Positions 1-11,030 of a stretch of DNA of 64,000 bases are shown here, one piece after another. Source of the stretch: Anisus vortex (lineage: Eukaryota; Mollusca; Gastropoda; Planorbidae); assembly GCA_949126835.1 (NCBI GenBank), contig OX421494.1, positions 2,673,201 through 2,737,200 on the forward strand, in the 5' to 3' direction. Numbering within the stretch: position 1 is the stretch's first letter; each line of letters opens with the position of its first letter. The translations under genes and the position numbers were made by a program. Under the pieces are notes generated by a model. The model searched no databases. It had not been told where the DNA came from and was given only the letters and a program-made list of their open reading frames with translations.

Positions 1-159
1 TCTCAATGGAAGATTTGGAATAAAATCAAAAGTTGTATACAGCATAAGTCTTTAGGCACGATTAGGAGTTGTCAAAAGACAGCGTTATTGGATGCGCACG
101 GTAAAACAACAACACTTAAGCTCTAAAAATAGATGTAAGCGGTCTATCTTATTATAGTC
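1..159. repeat. MITE (GACTATAATA family), truncated by window edge
   Basis: This is the right-hand part of a non-autonomous element whose termini read GACTATAATA followed shortly by ATGGACCGC. Related copies lie at 15146-15397, 54996-55275 and about 55335-55446. It ends about 53 bp from the splice donor of the TPR-4 large exon. The 15146 copy ends about 49 bp from the TPR-3 donor, so the two copies occupy the same intronic position. Confidence 0.6.
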
Positions 160-211
160 TTTGATATACTTAAATGTAATTCGCACACTATTTGGAAGAA
201 CGTAAACTAAC

Positions 212-2641
212 CGCCAAATTGTTCGCCGTGTCCAGTCCAAAGATCACTTTAAATACCCGAGCCAGATTTCTTGCTAGTGTAGTTGTGACACCATGCTGCT
301 CCTCACTGTCAGCTGATTCATCGTTGACGATCAGGACGTCGCTCTTCTTTATTTCTGATTCCTCTTCGTCCTCACCACTGATCATCCCTGCACAGTGACC
401 ATACCTCAACTGGAACATTTGTTGAAAGACGCGTCTGGAATCAGGACTGCTTTTAGTCAAACGCTCCCAAGATGTGGCAATGTAAGTATTTGCCCTGATG
501 GCCACTATATCGGAACTAGTCCAAGCACCATCTCCTGTAATCCAACTATTAGTACATGCAATGTTTAAGAATGCAAGAGCATCTTCAAATTTCTTTTCTC
601 TCAAATAACAATTTAATCCCTTTTGGAAGAGCTCTATATCATCAAGCTGTAGGCCTTGGTCTAACATTTCCTTTATAACTTTTGCAATATCTTTATTCTT
701 TGCAAGTTCTAGGAGAGCAATCTTTTCCTTGTATCTTTGTTTTTGTGAAGGGATCTGCTCAACATCTGCCTTTAATCTCCGAAAAGCCTCCCAGACCTCG
801 ATCTCACAATTAGCATATTGCGGATTTCTTATTGCTAAATCGGCAGCAAGGCTTAGCGCCTTTTTAAATTTCTCTTTGGCTTCAGTCTTGAATGATTCGC
901 TATCCCCGTCAACAGCCATTTCGCTCATTTGGAGTAAACATTTTCCTGCACATTCATTAGCAGTGATGATGCTGACAAGATAATCTTCTGATGGCTTATC
1001 AATTAGTAAGTTGTACTGTGCAAGAGCTTCTTGGAATTGATCTAGTCTCATAAATAAATCTCCAAGACTCAGTCTTGCAGGTACGTTCTCTTCCAGGGAG
1101 ACCTCAATTGATTTTTCGTAATTCTGTAGCGCTTCCTTTACTAATTCGTTGTCTTTATCTAGTTTCTTTGTTGGACTCTTGGCAAATTTCGCCATTGAGC
1201 TTAAAGAATAAGAACTTCTCTCTTCCAAACTCATATGTCGCAGAAAGGGCTTTTTATGTGAGAAGTTTACATTTCTTTGATAACAAAATCTTCCTTTATT
1301 TTTCCCCGCAGATGTTTGATAGAAATTAGACGCACCCTGAGAAGAGCATCTTCTCGGTTCCTGGGTATTATTTTTTTCGTTTAATTGCAGTGTATTTTGA
1401 AACTGTTCTGATAATAAGTCTCTTACTTGGTTAGAATTGAATCTCCTAACTGTTTCAAAATTGTTAGTGTCACTTATAACAGATTGGGGCCTTGGTTGAG
1501 GACTTTGTGATGACTCGACGCCTTCAAATGTTCTCGGTTCGTCAGTCTCAGTGAAGACACTATTGCTGAAAAATCCGGAGTCTAGGCTCTCTGTTTGAGT
1601 TTGTGCACAGTCAGCTTGATAGTTGTAAGAATTCCCTTGGTCAACATCGCTTGATGCACTAAAGGTAAGCGGCCTCCTCACATATTTCGGCGGCTTGCTG
1701 CTATATTTTTCATTAGTCATTAAATCAACTTTCTTCATGAGACTAATGCCAAGATGGTGATATGCAATTGCGTTTTCTCGTAGCGTCAAAGAATCACGCA
1801 GTAGATCAATAGCTGAATCAATGTTTATTGCCTTTATACTCTTCCCACACATAGTTAAAACGGCAGGGTTATCACTGCCATAGTGTAGAGCTAGTTCTAA
1901 AAGAGTCATTATAGGTTTGTTTTTAAACATTCTGTCTTGCTGGGGTCGACCATTGTACTGCCTCAACTGGACCAATTGAGCATAAGCTAGCCCTCTCAGT
2001 CGAGTTTCCTTAGCGTTTTCAGCAACATCAAATAACAAGCTGGCACATTCTTTGGTAATTTCATGAACATCCATCTTCTCTGGACTTGAGCAATGCAAAT
2101 TGTAATTAGTAAGTCTTCTGTTCACCAAACCAAGCCCAAATTTCCATAAATAATTCTCTGGACATCTGATAATGCACTTCTTGAACAAGCTTAAGCACAA
2201 CTTATAATTTTCAACACCTCCAAGTCTGCTGTAGCTGTACGCTTGTTCCCCGAGTGCAGTGAATCTCAAAATGTCATAATTTTCATTAGATTCTGCTAAA
2301 TTTTGAAGCTCGGTAAAATATTTTTTGCCATTTATCTTATTTCCTAGGCCACATGAAATATAAACTAAATTTCCAAGGGCTGTCACATTCCTTCTGTCTG
2401 TCATGCCCAAAACCTCTGTATTGATTTCTTGGGCTCTTTTCTTATCGTTCAGTCTGAACAAAGCCCAGGTCAGAAGATTTAAGTTGCGGATTCTTTCTTC
2501 CAGCATGCAGTCTTTCACTTCCAGATCTCGCCTGACATTGTCTCTCACGTGCTGAAGACGTTGGTGGGAAACTTTACCTCCTGTTGCCAGGTTAAAGCTA
2601 CATGGGAAATCTTTTAATTCTGTTTCCGGGTTGAAGGCCAT
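212..2641 (-). CDS. TPR-4: large TPR exon of an IFIT/TTC22-like gene (partial gene)
   Basis: Open frame of 810 codons from the ATG at 2641 to a predicted donor (GCG|GTTAGT) at 212/211; the frame runs only 7 codons further before a stop. The ATG directly follows an acceptor (tattattag|ATG), so a 5' non-coding exon should lie upstream. Residues about 50-330 form helical TPR-like repeats (for example AIAYHHLGISL). Residues about 330-500 are a Ser/Gln-rich linker. Residues about 500-740 form a second TPR block with LSLGDLFMRLDQFQEALAQY. An acidic SGEDEEESE stretch then leads into KKSDVLIVNDESADSEE and a helix ending at the donor. By homology with TPR-1 and TPR-3, exons A and B should lie left of the window. 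The first half resembles TPR-1 and the last third is nearly identical to TPR-3. TPR proteins are scaffolds; an IFIT-like immune role is inference. Confidence 0.85.
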
Positions 2642-3120
2642 CTAATAATAGAGAAACCCAAAAATTTTTTATCAGTTTTATATGTAGACGTTTTTATTTT
2701 ATGGTAACATATCTAATTAAAATATGACAACATATATGACAACATCTTGAGGTAAAAATAAAAGACCTCCGCAGCATAATAAATGTAAAGAAAGCTACTA
2801 TGTCAATATGTAACTTCAAATTAAGTTTGTTCATGGTAGGCCCCAAACTGTGCGTTAAAAACATACACACACCACAAACACACACACAAATATACACCAC
2901 ACAAACACACACAACACACAAACACACAACACACACAATCACATACACCATAAACGAACCCACACAAACATAAATACATACATACAAACAAACAAAAGTA
3001 CAAATATGCATACATACACACATACAGACAAATATACGTACATACATACGTACATACACAATTTATTATAGTAAAGTATACATGCATTTGTGTGTGTCAG
3101 TTAAAGTTTTTTTTACTTAG
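2642..3120. other. 5' flank of TPR-4 with CA-rich imperfect microsatellite
   Basis: Holds the acceptor of the TPR-4 exon, then a low-complexity CA/ACAT-rich tract at about 2857-3063 of degenerate cacaca and catacata units. Open frames across it are repeat artefacts rich in Cys, Val and Tyr. The 5' non-coding exon and promoter of TPR-4 are expected in this general region but I cannot locate them. Confidence 0.5.
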
Positions 3121-3300
3121 CGCAAGGGTCGGCAACCTTTTGATAATGGTGTGCCAAAAAAGGCCTTATAATTCATTCAGCGTGCCAACAGTCTAATGGT
3201 GATCCAACTATATTATTGTAGCAGAGATTCTAACTGCCTTTTTTTTTAAAGCATTCCGCGTGCTAAGTCTGGCACGCGTGCCATAGGTTGCCTATCCATT
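3121..3300. repeat. hAT-type MITE, copy A (degenerate ends)
   Basis: Begins with a form of AGGGTCGGCAACC, carries the internal marks GTGCCAAA and ATTCATTCAGCGTGCC, and ends near GTGCCATAGGTTGC. The same architecture recurs at 4083-4278, 31254-31439 (inverted) and 35205-35404. The 31254 copy has an 8-bp target duplication, which supports assignment to hAT. Confidence 0.6.
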
Positions 3301-3584
3301 GTTTCCCTTCAATTGTGTACAGGTAAATACTATACTCTTATAACTGTTTACTTTTTCTTGCATGGTGCGCATGCGCATAATTTGACCCACTTTGCTAGTC
3401 ACCAAGGAGGAATATGAATGAACAAGCAGATAAACGATAACTAAACATTCAACTTGGGCCTACTAATAAACAAAGAAATATAAGATAAAACACTAAAACA
3501 TCGTTTGATAAATTATTTAACATAGAAATATACTGTATGCAGTATATTAGATAAAAAAAAACCAGTAACTTAACATAATTTAAA

Positions 3585-3650
3585 ACACAAATCAAAATGC
3601 AAGACTAGACTCATAACACGGATGAGCGTTGGAATGCCGTAGGAAGCAAT
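3585..3650 (+). mobile_element. LINE 3' UTR fragment
   Basis: The segment containing AAATGCAAGACTAGACTC and ACGGATGAGCGT matches, on the opposite strand, the sequence just downstream of the LINE C-terminus at 51.6 kb. It also matches a copy at 46.48 kb. It is probably a short 5'-truncated insertion or its remnant. Confidence 0.35.
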
Positions 3651-4082
3651 CATCTTCTTTATGTATAACATACGCACATTATGTTATAAATGTTAGTATC
3701 TTATTAGGTTATTGAATAATTAAAAAAATGTCTTACTGTGAGATTATCCAGTGGTTTGTTATTATCAACCCTCTTTCAGTAATTATCATAACTCAAATCG
3801 GGAATATCCACAATGACGAAATTGGAAATGAAACTGAAAGAACATTTTCCCCATTAAACAGGCCTACGTAAGAACATTGTGCAAGTGTTGTGTTTGTTGT
3901 TTTTTGATACTTCTCGTGACTCAATCGGCAACCTGAAACCGAAACTAATAATCTCTAGACATACACTGAGTGTACTTGGGTTTTGGAAGAAATGCTAATT
4001 AGATATCGCAATTTGAAATGGTTGAAACTCTGCAATTAAATATAACAGCATTTATTGTATTTGAATCGCTTATCTACGCAGG

Positions 4083-4278
4083 CAGGGGTCGGCAACCTTT
4101 TGATAATAGTGTGCCAAAGTAGGATTTCTAATTCATTCAGCGTGCCAAGAACATAAAAAGTATCCTACTTTAGTAATTCATTTCTTCAGGAAGAGACTTT
4201 TTGGGGTCTTAAGTATACCATTGAAACTCTATAGGCGTGCCGAGTCTGGAGCGCGTGCCGTAGGTTGCTGACCCCCTG
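4083..4278. repeat. hAT-type MITE, copy B
   Basis: Has well-preserved inverted termini, CAGGGGTCGGCAACC on the left and GGTTGCTGACCCCCTG on the right, with internal GTGCCAAAGTAGGATT. About 196 bp with no coding capacity. A clean 8-bp flanking duplication is not evident (tacgcagg against atctactg). Confidence 0.65.
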
Positions 4279-4534
4279 ATCTACTGTATCCACTGGGCAT
4301 TCTTTAAAGTTTTTGATTTAGTATCTTGTAAAACAAAGTGTAGCCTATCCACACGGCACTGTATGGTTCTAGGCAGGTTCGTAATAAAACTAACAGTGCA
4401 ACTGAACGTTGTCTTGACTGCACAATCTTCTTATATACTGCGTCCACCGGTGAGCACTTTTGTACCCATGGACCTCAAAGCTGATGAAGTGTGTAAATCA
4501 CGAATACTCTCCCATTAAGAGTACTCCTGTGTGC

Positions 4535-4765
4535 TTTTAAAGACAAGGGGGTGGGGGGGACAGCGCGCCCGATGATCCTTGCTCTGCTGAGAAGCTCCGA
4601 GACTGAGTGGGGAGTAAGCACTCTTTGCAACAGCCCGTCTCAACAAGCCCGGTGCCTGGATGTCCAGGCCCTGTAGTCTGGGATTTGTGCTACCGGGCAC
4701 CACGTTAATGATCCGTAGAGAAATCCGCAGGCGGGGAGACGCAGAGTAGTGGATGTCTCCCTCAT
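4535..4765. repeat. Dispersed repeat cassette, copy 1
   Basis: Contains GCTCCGAGACT, GCAACAGCCCGTCTCAAC, TGGATGTCCAG, ATTTGTGCTACC and GTTAATGATCCG in that order. The same ordered motifs occur in two adjacent copies at about 56.15-56.35 and 56.44-56.69 kb. It is GC-richer than its surroundings. Family unknown; I see no protein signature. Confidence 0.5.
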
Positions 4766-5394
4766 TAGACACGACGATATATAGGCTTACGGACTTCTCG
4801 TTCTTGTATCTTGTTGCACACAGCTAAAGAACAAATTATCAGGACCTTTCTTTGATAAAAAATTGCTAATGTTTTACTAATCATGTATCATTATTATATG
4901 CCACGTTTTTATCGTTTTAACCTGAGTCTGATTTAATTGCAACTTTTACTTGTAAGTTTATATCATTCACTAATTAAAGAGTTTTTACTTTAAAAAAAAT
5001 ATATGTATAATTTTTTTAATAAGCTAAAGCTTAAAAAAAATAAAATAAAAGACTCTACCATTTTATCTTTAAGTTTATTCAATAAATATAAAATTATCAA
5101 GTATAAAAACACTAACTATGTTACATATTAATGATACGATTAAAGAATATATTATGATGATAATGTACAATATTACTCAATATAAATTATTGAATCATAT
5201 TATATAATTTATAACATTATTGATATCAATAAAAAAGTAAAATATGAATTTTATGAGTATTGAAATAACATGTTCACAATTTACATCAAGATCTTTATCA
5301 CAGCTGAGTAGGCCTATATGTTTTGTAAAAATAAAACAAAAAAGTAAAAATAATATTTCACAAGTATACACATTATAAATAAGTGACTCTTTTA
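4766..5394. other. AT-rich intergenic stretch
   Basis: Very AT-rich with A and T homopolymers between the repeat cassette and the SINE. No gene, RNA or structured repeat recognised. Confidence 0.5.
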
Positions 5395-5625
5395 GACTAT
5401 AGGATTAGAAACGCAGCGTTCTCCTGTTTGAGTGGCCACAGCATACGAATTGGTTGTGATGACAGCACAATGCCCAGTCGCTTTTACTTTACTGAATGTC
5501 AGGCATCCATCAGAGCTGGGTAGACCCTCTAGACATGGGCAAAGACAATCCTGGTATTAAACAGCATTTGAACCCAAGACTTTCAACTATGACAATTCGA
5601 CCAAACAAAGCAATTAAATAATGGC
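5395..5625 (-). mobile_element. tRNA-derived SINE, diverged copy
   Basis: On the plus strand it reads as the reverse of the local SINE consensus: a tail with AACGCAGCGTT and GTGGCCACAG, then ACAGCACAATGCCCAG, TTTACTTTAC, CATCAGAGCTGGGTAGAC, and a decayed tRNA-like head with TTTGAACCCAAGACTTTC. At least seven other copies lie in the window. The separation from its relatives suggests an old insertion. Confidence 0.55.
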
Positions 5626-6142
5626 AAATGGCAAAGTTGTAAGTTCAATTTTTAAGGTACATTCAAAATAAATCAGTAAAAAAATAAATCAAAACTAGGA
5701 ACTGTTAGGTAAAAGAAGTTTAAAAATGATTTTCGAAGAATTATTTAAAGTATTTTGTTTTAAAGTGTCCTTCAATGCTTTTCTAAAGTGCTTTAAAAAA
5801 TGCTGTTGATGTCATATTTTGTAAATTAGGTGCTCAGATGTCATATGTTATAATGTCATCGCATTTGTTCTGTTGTCATATTCTTTATGTAATGTGGTGT
5901 CATATTTTCTGGTGTCATATTGTATGATAAATAAAAAAAACACAATGGTAACGATTTATAGGTTTACGTTATGCCCTGTAATATTATATAATTACAGCAC
6001 CATAAATCCATCTATGCTACTAAGCCCATTTAATCCAACCCATCAAAATAAAATATTTTTTTTGCTTCTTAATACTTCTCATTAAAAACCTTTTCTTTGC
6101 AATTACAAATAAAACTACAACCGACAAAGGTGAAATTAACAT

Positions 6143-6485
6143 TCAACTAGAAAATACTTGCGATGGATTTTCAATAAAGGCTTGGTGTCTTTCAAAGTCT
6201 TCATCAACCAGAAGACAGAACAATCTCAGCACAGCCTCCAGCTTGTCTTCAAATAATGTTTTCAGGGTCGCCAATATCGACCTTTTATTAACGACCTCAT
6301 ATGTGAACGAATCTTGTGCTGGCGGTGGATCCAAAAGTTTGGTTTGTTGCCAGTGTCCATCCGTAATGTCCACAGATATATTCCTGGTCAAAATTTTCGG
6401 GCAGTTTTCGTTTCCACAAGAAAAAATGACCACAATATTTGGGCCGTTTGGCATGTGTGTAGCCTCCAACATTCGTTTGTATGTT
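6143..6485 (-). CDS. TPR-3 exon B (terminal coding exon)
   Basis: Coding starts after an acceptor (tttttctcatcag|AACATAC) at 6485 and ends at a stop at 6143. It is 343 nt, the same length as exon B of TPR-1. The phase requires two bases from exon A, giving a Glu codon and then TYKRMLEATHM. A hydrophobic strand NIVVIFSCGNE follows, then a variable region, then the helix VLRLFCLLVDEDFERHQAF. The pattern strand, short helix, strand, long helix continues the fold begun in the TPR exon and exon A; a TIR/SEFIR-like C-terminal half is my inference. No other start context supports a separate small gene, since the upstream in-frame codons run straight into the splice acceptor. Confidence 0.75.
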
Positions 6486-6776
6486 CTGATGAGAAAAACA
6501 CAGACATTTAATTTTACTTTAGTAACTTTGTTATAGTCTGACAGTATTGAGTTCTGACCACAGCGGAACAGGAGCGCTTAACATTGATTATATCTAATAG
6601 GTTATGGTAAGTTTAAAAATAGAAGAACCAATTGAAAGTTTAATACAAATATTGATTTTTTTAAAATGACAAGTCAAATATCTTATGTTTTCCAAAACAA
6701 TAAAGGCTATATTTTCGGTAATAGAATTATTACGTCCTAAAGATATTCGTGGCAAAATATTGCATAATATTATTAT

Positions 6777-7370
6777 AAGATAAGATAAGATAAGATAAGA
6801 TTGCTTTATTGATCCAAATGAATGGAAAATTGACTTGATTACATAAATTCCGTTTTTCAGCATACCTAAAACAATATTAAAGAACCATTTGTACTCAAGC
6901 ACAATAGACATTCACGCACACTATCATACCATTTATCATACAAGAAAAAAGTAGGCCTATTATTTAGGAGTCAGCTATTGAGCCATCGTATTTCCTGGCT
7001 GAAAGGTGATTCTTTTGAAAGAGTCTTACTGACAGTGGAACAAAAGAGTTCTTAAATCTCTCTGTTCTTGCCCTTATGGAAAGAAGCCGACCACTTCGAC
7101 TAGATATTATGTAGCTATCATGAAGCGGGTGTGCATGATCTTGGAGGATTTTATCAATCATAGACAGGCACCTTGAACTGAAAATATCCGCAAGAGATGG
7201 TAATTCTGTCTGTGTAGTACGAGAGGCTTTGTTTATTAGGCGGTCTATCCGATGTTTGTTCAATGTGGTGGTATTACCATACCAGCAGGTGATTGCAAAG
7301 GTTATGATGCTACCAACAGTCGCCGAGTAAAATAGATTCATAATGGTTTTCTCTATGTGAAATATTTTTA
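6777..7370 (-). mobile_element. Non-LTR retrotransposon (LINE) 3' end, 5'-truncated
   Basis: Minus-strand reading from about 7341 to 6964 gives a typical C-terminal tail of CR1/Rex/Jockey-type reverse transcriptases: FYSATVGSIITFAITCWYGN, then LPSLADIFSSRCL, DHAHPLHDSY, SGRLLSIRARTERFKNSFVP and a stop. The 3' UTR ends in a pentanucleotide tail, (GATAA)n on plus at 6777-6805, next to TTGCTTTATTGATCCAAATG. It lies within TPR-3 intron 2. The upstream RT domains are missing, as in ordinary 5'-truncated copies. Confidence 0.75.
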
Positions 7371-7934
7371 GTTTATTAAGACAGAAAAGTCGTTGTAAAA
7401 TGATGCGTTCTTGATATCATCAAGTTATTTTTTTTTAAACTAGCCCAGACAATTAAATAACTCGTAAATAAAGGGAACGTAAATATTTATTTGCAAAAAT
7501 GGAAAAAGAATTTTTTTTTTTTCATTTCTGTATTAAAATATTTTTTTTAAGTTAATTTTAAAGTAAGAAGTTCTTGCTTAATGAAATTTTAATACATTTT
7601 AGAGTTGTTTTTTTAATAAACTTTTCTTATAATGGTTATTATTTTTGTCTTTTTTTTAAGCTGAGAAGTTTAGATAACCAAAAGCATATTTACTATTGGA
7701 CTATCTGGAGAACTTACCAGATTTTAAATGAACCAAACAGTCCATTCAAAAGTTTTGGTATTTCTGAATAATTCATCAATAAACTGTTATCCCCACCTGC
7801 GCCACTTTCCAGGAAAATCCCTAAAAGACTATGAGACAATGTCAAAATACAACTATTTTCCCTTTCCATTGCTCCTTTAAACAAAACAAAGGTACACGCT
7901 CCTTCCCATACTCAACTCCATGAAGTTGACTTAC

Positions 7935-8032
7935 TCTGAATCTTGGTCTCCAAGAATCAACACAACCAAACTATATTTCTCAATTTCTTCTAACTGAATC
8001 TCCTCACGACTGCGACCATAGTCCACATTTCT
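7935..8032 (-). CDS. TPR-3 exon A (98 nt)
   Basis: Flanked by an acceptor (attctgacag|AGAAATG) at 8032 and a donor (CAGA|GTAAGT) at 7935. It begins in phase 0, matching the TPR-3 large-exon donor, and ends two bases into a codon completed by exon B. The peptide begins RNVDYG, then a charged helix EEIQLEEIEKYS and a hydrophobic strand LVVLILGDQDSE. The same 98-nt exon with the same phases occurs in TPR-1 (38819-38916) and TPR-2 (30991-31088). The conserved core is E-x-x-x-Q-x-x-E-[IM]-E-x-Y-[SA]-x-V-V, then GD[NQ]D. It is too short to be noticed by single-exon ORF searches. Confidence 0.75.
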
Positions 8033-8040
8033 CTGTCAGA

Positions 8041-8125
8041 ATATAATAATAATAATTCTATATGTATAGCGCTGCCAACTAACATAATGTAAACATCGAG
8101 AGCATTTAAAATTTAGCCAATAACA
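8041..8125. repeat. Short dispersed repeat (TATAGCGCTGCCAAC family)
   Basis: An AAT-rich run followed by TGTATAGCGCTGCCAAC, ACATAATGTAA and GAGCATTT. The same ordered sequence, better preserved, occurs at 50611-50730 and 63770-63890. It is probably a short SINE-like or LINE-tail repeat. Confidence 0.5.
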
Positions 8126-8429
8126 TCAAACAATATCAAACATTGTGTGAAAATTCAGATATTTTATAAAACAACTTATATGTAAGTATAGACTATATAA
8201 ATCTTAGTGAACCATAAAGATCAATGTATAAACGTATAATACTTAAAAATAAATGATGACACATTTTTTTTAGTAAAAAAACATAATGCAAAGACTATTT
8301 ACGTTTGGAGAAAATGTATTCTGTTGTAACTTATGTTTTTCGAGTAGGTTTCTTTTATTCAAATTGTGAAATTTGTTATAAACGCTGTTTAAAATAAACT
8401 ATTAACTTTATTAGCTGATTTATTGATAT

Positions 8430-9463
8430 TATTACAAGGCAATTAATTCACCATAATAAATTATGGATGAGACCTTCTATTTAGATCACACAAGTATAAT
8501 TATGATTTATAATGTTATTACGGCTAGAGCCCCCATTCAATTTATGAAAATAATAGTTATAGTATTGTTATTATCAGTGTGAGTATCCTTGTATTAGTGA
8601 AGATCTTATTATATCATTCTGAAGTTTATTTGTAGTTGTCTAGAGTATTCCGTGGTTCTTAGTATCCCCTGGCAATTCACATAGCGTAGTTTTAGAGTTT
8701 TCAGTTGATTTACTTCATGTATAATTATTTGTGTGGCTCATATTATACAGCAAGAACCTCGATGTTGAGTGGTAGTGTAGATTATTAATATAGTTGAATA
8801 AATATTACACATACACACATGTAGATAACTTTGAAATATTGACGTTAACCAAGTTGTGTAGAAAGCAACGATAAATTTGGTTTAATTTACAACATCAATC
8901 CAGTAGGAATCCAAATAATATTATATACACAATCAAGAAATACACATATTCCAATTAGTAATGAATATCCTCAATGAACATATAGCATTGTAGTTAATAG
9001 TAGAACAATAAATTTTCCATCATACAAATCAAATAGAAACGATACTCAGAGCGGAGAATATTTGATGTTACTAGATCGAATGCAAGCCAAGAACTGACTA
9101 AAAGGTCGAATCGCGTAGAAATATATTACGGGTCAATCGTTGGAAAAACCAGACAGCCTAGTGACACGAATATTTTAATCAAGCCCGCATGTTGACTGCG
9201 TGATCAGATACTTTTTATTAAGAACAAACAATAATGCTCTAACAAAATAAGGAGAGACCGGACGGCCTTGACACGCTGTAGGTGCATGCACAGTTCATGT
9301 TTTTATCGAGGTTAATAAAAAACAATAATGCTCAAATTAGGTTAGGAAAAACCCGGGGAAAACCGTGAGCTGAGAAATATTTTATATCGTTTAAACGCAA
9401 TTCGCTTAAATGATTTAGTTGGTTTATTAACATTACAATGTAGGGAATTTACGTTTCGTAACA
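8430..9463 (-). repeat. 3' LTR of element 1
   Basis: 1034 bp, read on minus as TGTTACGAAACG at the start and CCTTGTAATA at the end. By eye I find no difference from the partner LTR at 14101-15134, which implies recent insertion or gene conversion between LTRs. Confidence 0.9.
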
Positions 9464-9475
9464 GTCGCCCATACC

Positions 9476-10222
9476 AAAAGGAAAAGAACATTGCATACTA
9501 AACAATAGAAGTGTGCAATTTCTTTTAGAACCGCCTGCACTTAACTTTAGTTCTAAACAATATACAAAAAAAAACTGACTCCACCTGGGTAGTCCGTTAA
9601 ATAAGACAAGTAAGGGAAATAATTTATTCTATTAAACCCTCATCATATAGGATCTCAAGTTATCCTTAGACCAGAACACATGTTCGCGTTATTAAAAAAA
9701 TTATACTCTCTGAGATATCATTCCTTATAAACATCATCATCTTATTTATAAGGTAAAGATCAACATAACTAATGTTATCATATTAAACAATTCAATCATT
9801 AATTAATTCAACTTAAATGAAATTAATATTTAAATAACTTAAGAGTAAGAATTTAATCTTAAGTGTGTAAGCATGTGAAGTGTATGCACATTACTCTATT
9901 TTGGTTTTTACATAATCACAACTATAGTTTGATTGTTTCAAAATAAGGATGTACATTTCTGTTCATTCATTATCTTATTAATAAAGAAAGAATTATGTTC
10001 ATAAATCCATAATATTTATAAGTAACTTATTAGGTTCTTTCTTTTTTTTTCTACAACAATAATAATATTTGTTTTAGCAAATGGAAATATTCATGGCATA
10101 AAATAAGGCATAAGATATTGCATAAAATAATCACAACACATTCATATATTCATGCATTAATATTTTAAATGATCCAATTCTCTTAGGATTATCAGAATAT
10201 ATACATGAAGTTACCTATTTCC
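9476..10222. other. Element 1 untranslated region before the 3' LTR
   Basis: AT-rich non-coding internal sequence between the end of the coding remnant and the polypurine tract. No open frame of note. Confidence 0.5.
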
Positions 10223-11030
10223 TTATACATTTGTTACATGCGCGATAGGGTGTCCGCGACGATGTGATCTTTTACCAATACGTAAGTTATTCTTAAGTTG
10301 TATGGTATTAACCCTATACGGATGTTGTTTGACAGGTTTAACATTATCATCTTTTAAAACTACATCATGGGTAACCAAAGTTGTTTTGTTAGGAACATCA
10401 CTAAACAAATTTACATGATCATAGATTAAACCCTTGATAGAAGTCTGTTCACCTGAGTCTAGATGTGCCAGTTTATCATTGAGGTTTTTAAGTGCTTCAG
10501 TGTTCTGAAGTTTACTTTCTATGATTGTCTTTTTAAATTTAGGCGGGGGTGTTTCAACAGTTTTGATAGCACTCACTGGCCTAATGTCAGTTTGTTCTTC
10601 CCTAACAACATAAGGTTTTAGCATGTTTATATGGCACAGTCTCTGTGTTTTCCTTCTATCAGGGGTTTTTACAAGGTATGTTACATCACTGATTTTATCT
10701 AAAACCTGATATGGTCCTGTATATTTTGCACTCAGGGGTTGTCCAGACAATTGGGTCAACATGAGGACTTTATCACCAGGATGGAAACATCGGGATCTGG
10801 CCTTGACATCATAGTACCCTTTCATTCTTTTCTGAGCCTGCAAAAGATTATCTTTAACATGATTAAAAGCATGATAGATTCTATTGCTAAATTGTTCCAC
10901 ATAAGCTACGAGTCCAGTCTCTTCATCAGAATTTAACAAGGTTTCCTGCAACAGTTTTAGAGGTCCTCGAACTGAATGTCCAAACACTAACTCGAACGGA
11001 CTGAATCCAAGAGATTCCTGCACAGTTTCT
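10223..11030 (-). pseudogene. Element 1: integrase C-terminus plus stub of reverse transcriptase
   Basis: The frame begins at the integrase C-terminal region (QESLGFSPFELVFGH, then a chromo-like/SH3-like stretch with KYTGPYQVLDKISD and CHINMLKPYV). It continues into the segment that precedes RT (KQHPYRVNTIQLK). At about 10275-10305 the sequence jumps to the very end of RNase H, where another frame reads VADTLSR. Element 2 has the full RT and RNase H here. Roughly 1.2 kb is therefore missing, and the 20 residues after the junction are out of frame. Confidence 0.75.

Noticed and set aside
192..1329. Plus-strand frames opposite the TPR-4 exon, and similar ones opposite the other large exons
   Set aside because: Antisense shadows of well-supported coding exons, with no homology of their own and no splice or start support.
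6143..6472. Exon B read as an independent 109-codon gene starting at an internal ATG
   Set aside because: The frame is open upstream to a good splice acceptor, and the same exon with the same phase occurs twice more with matching exon A.
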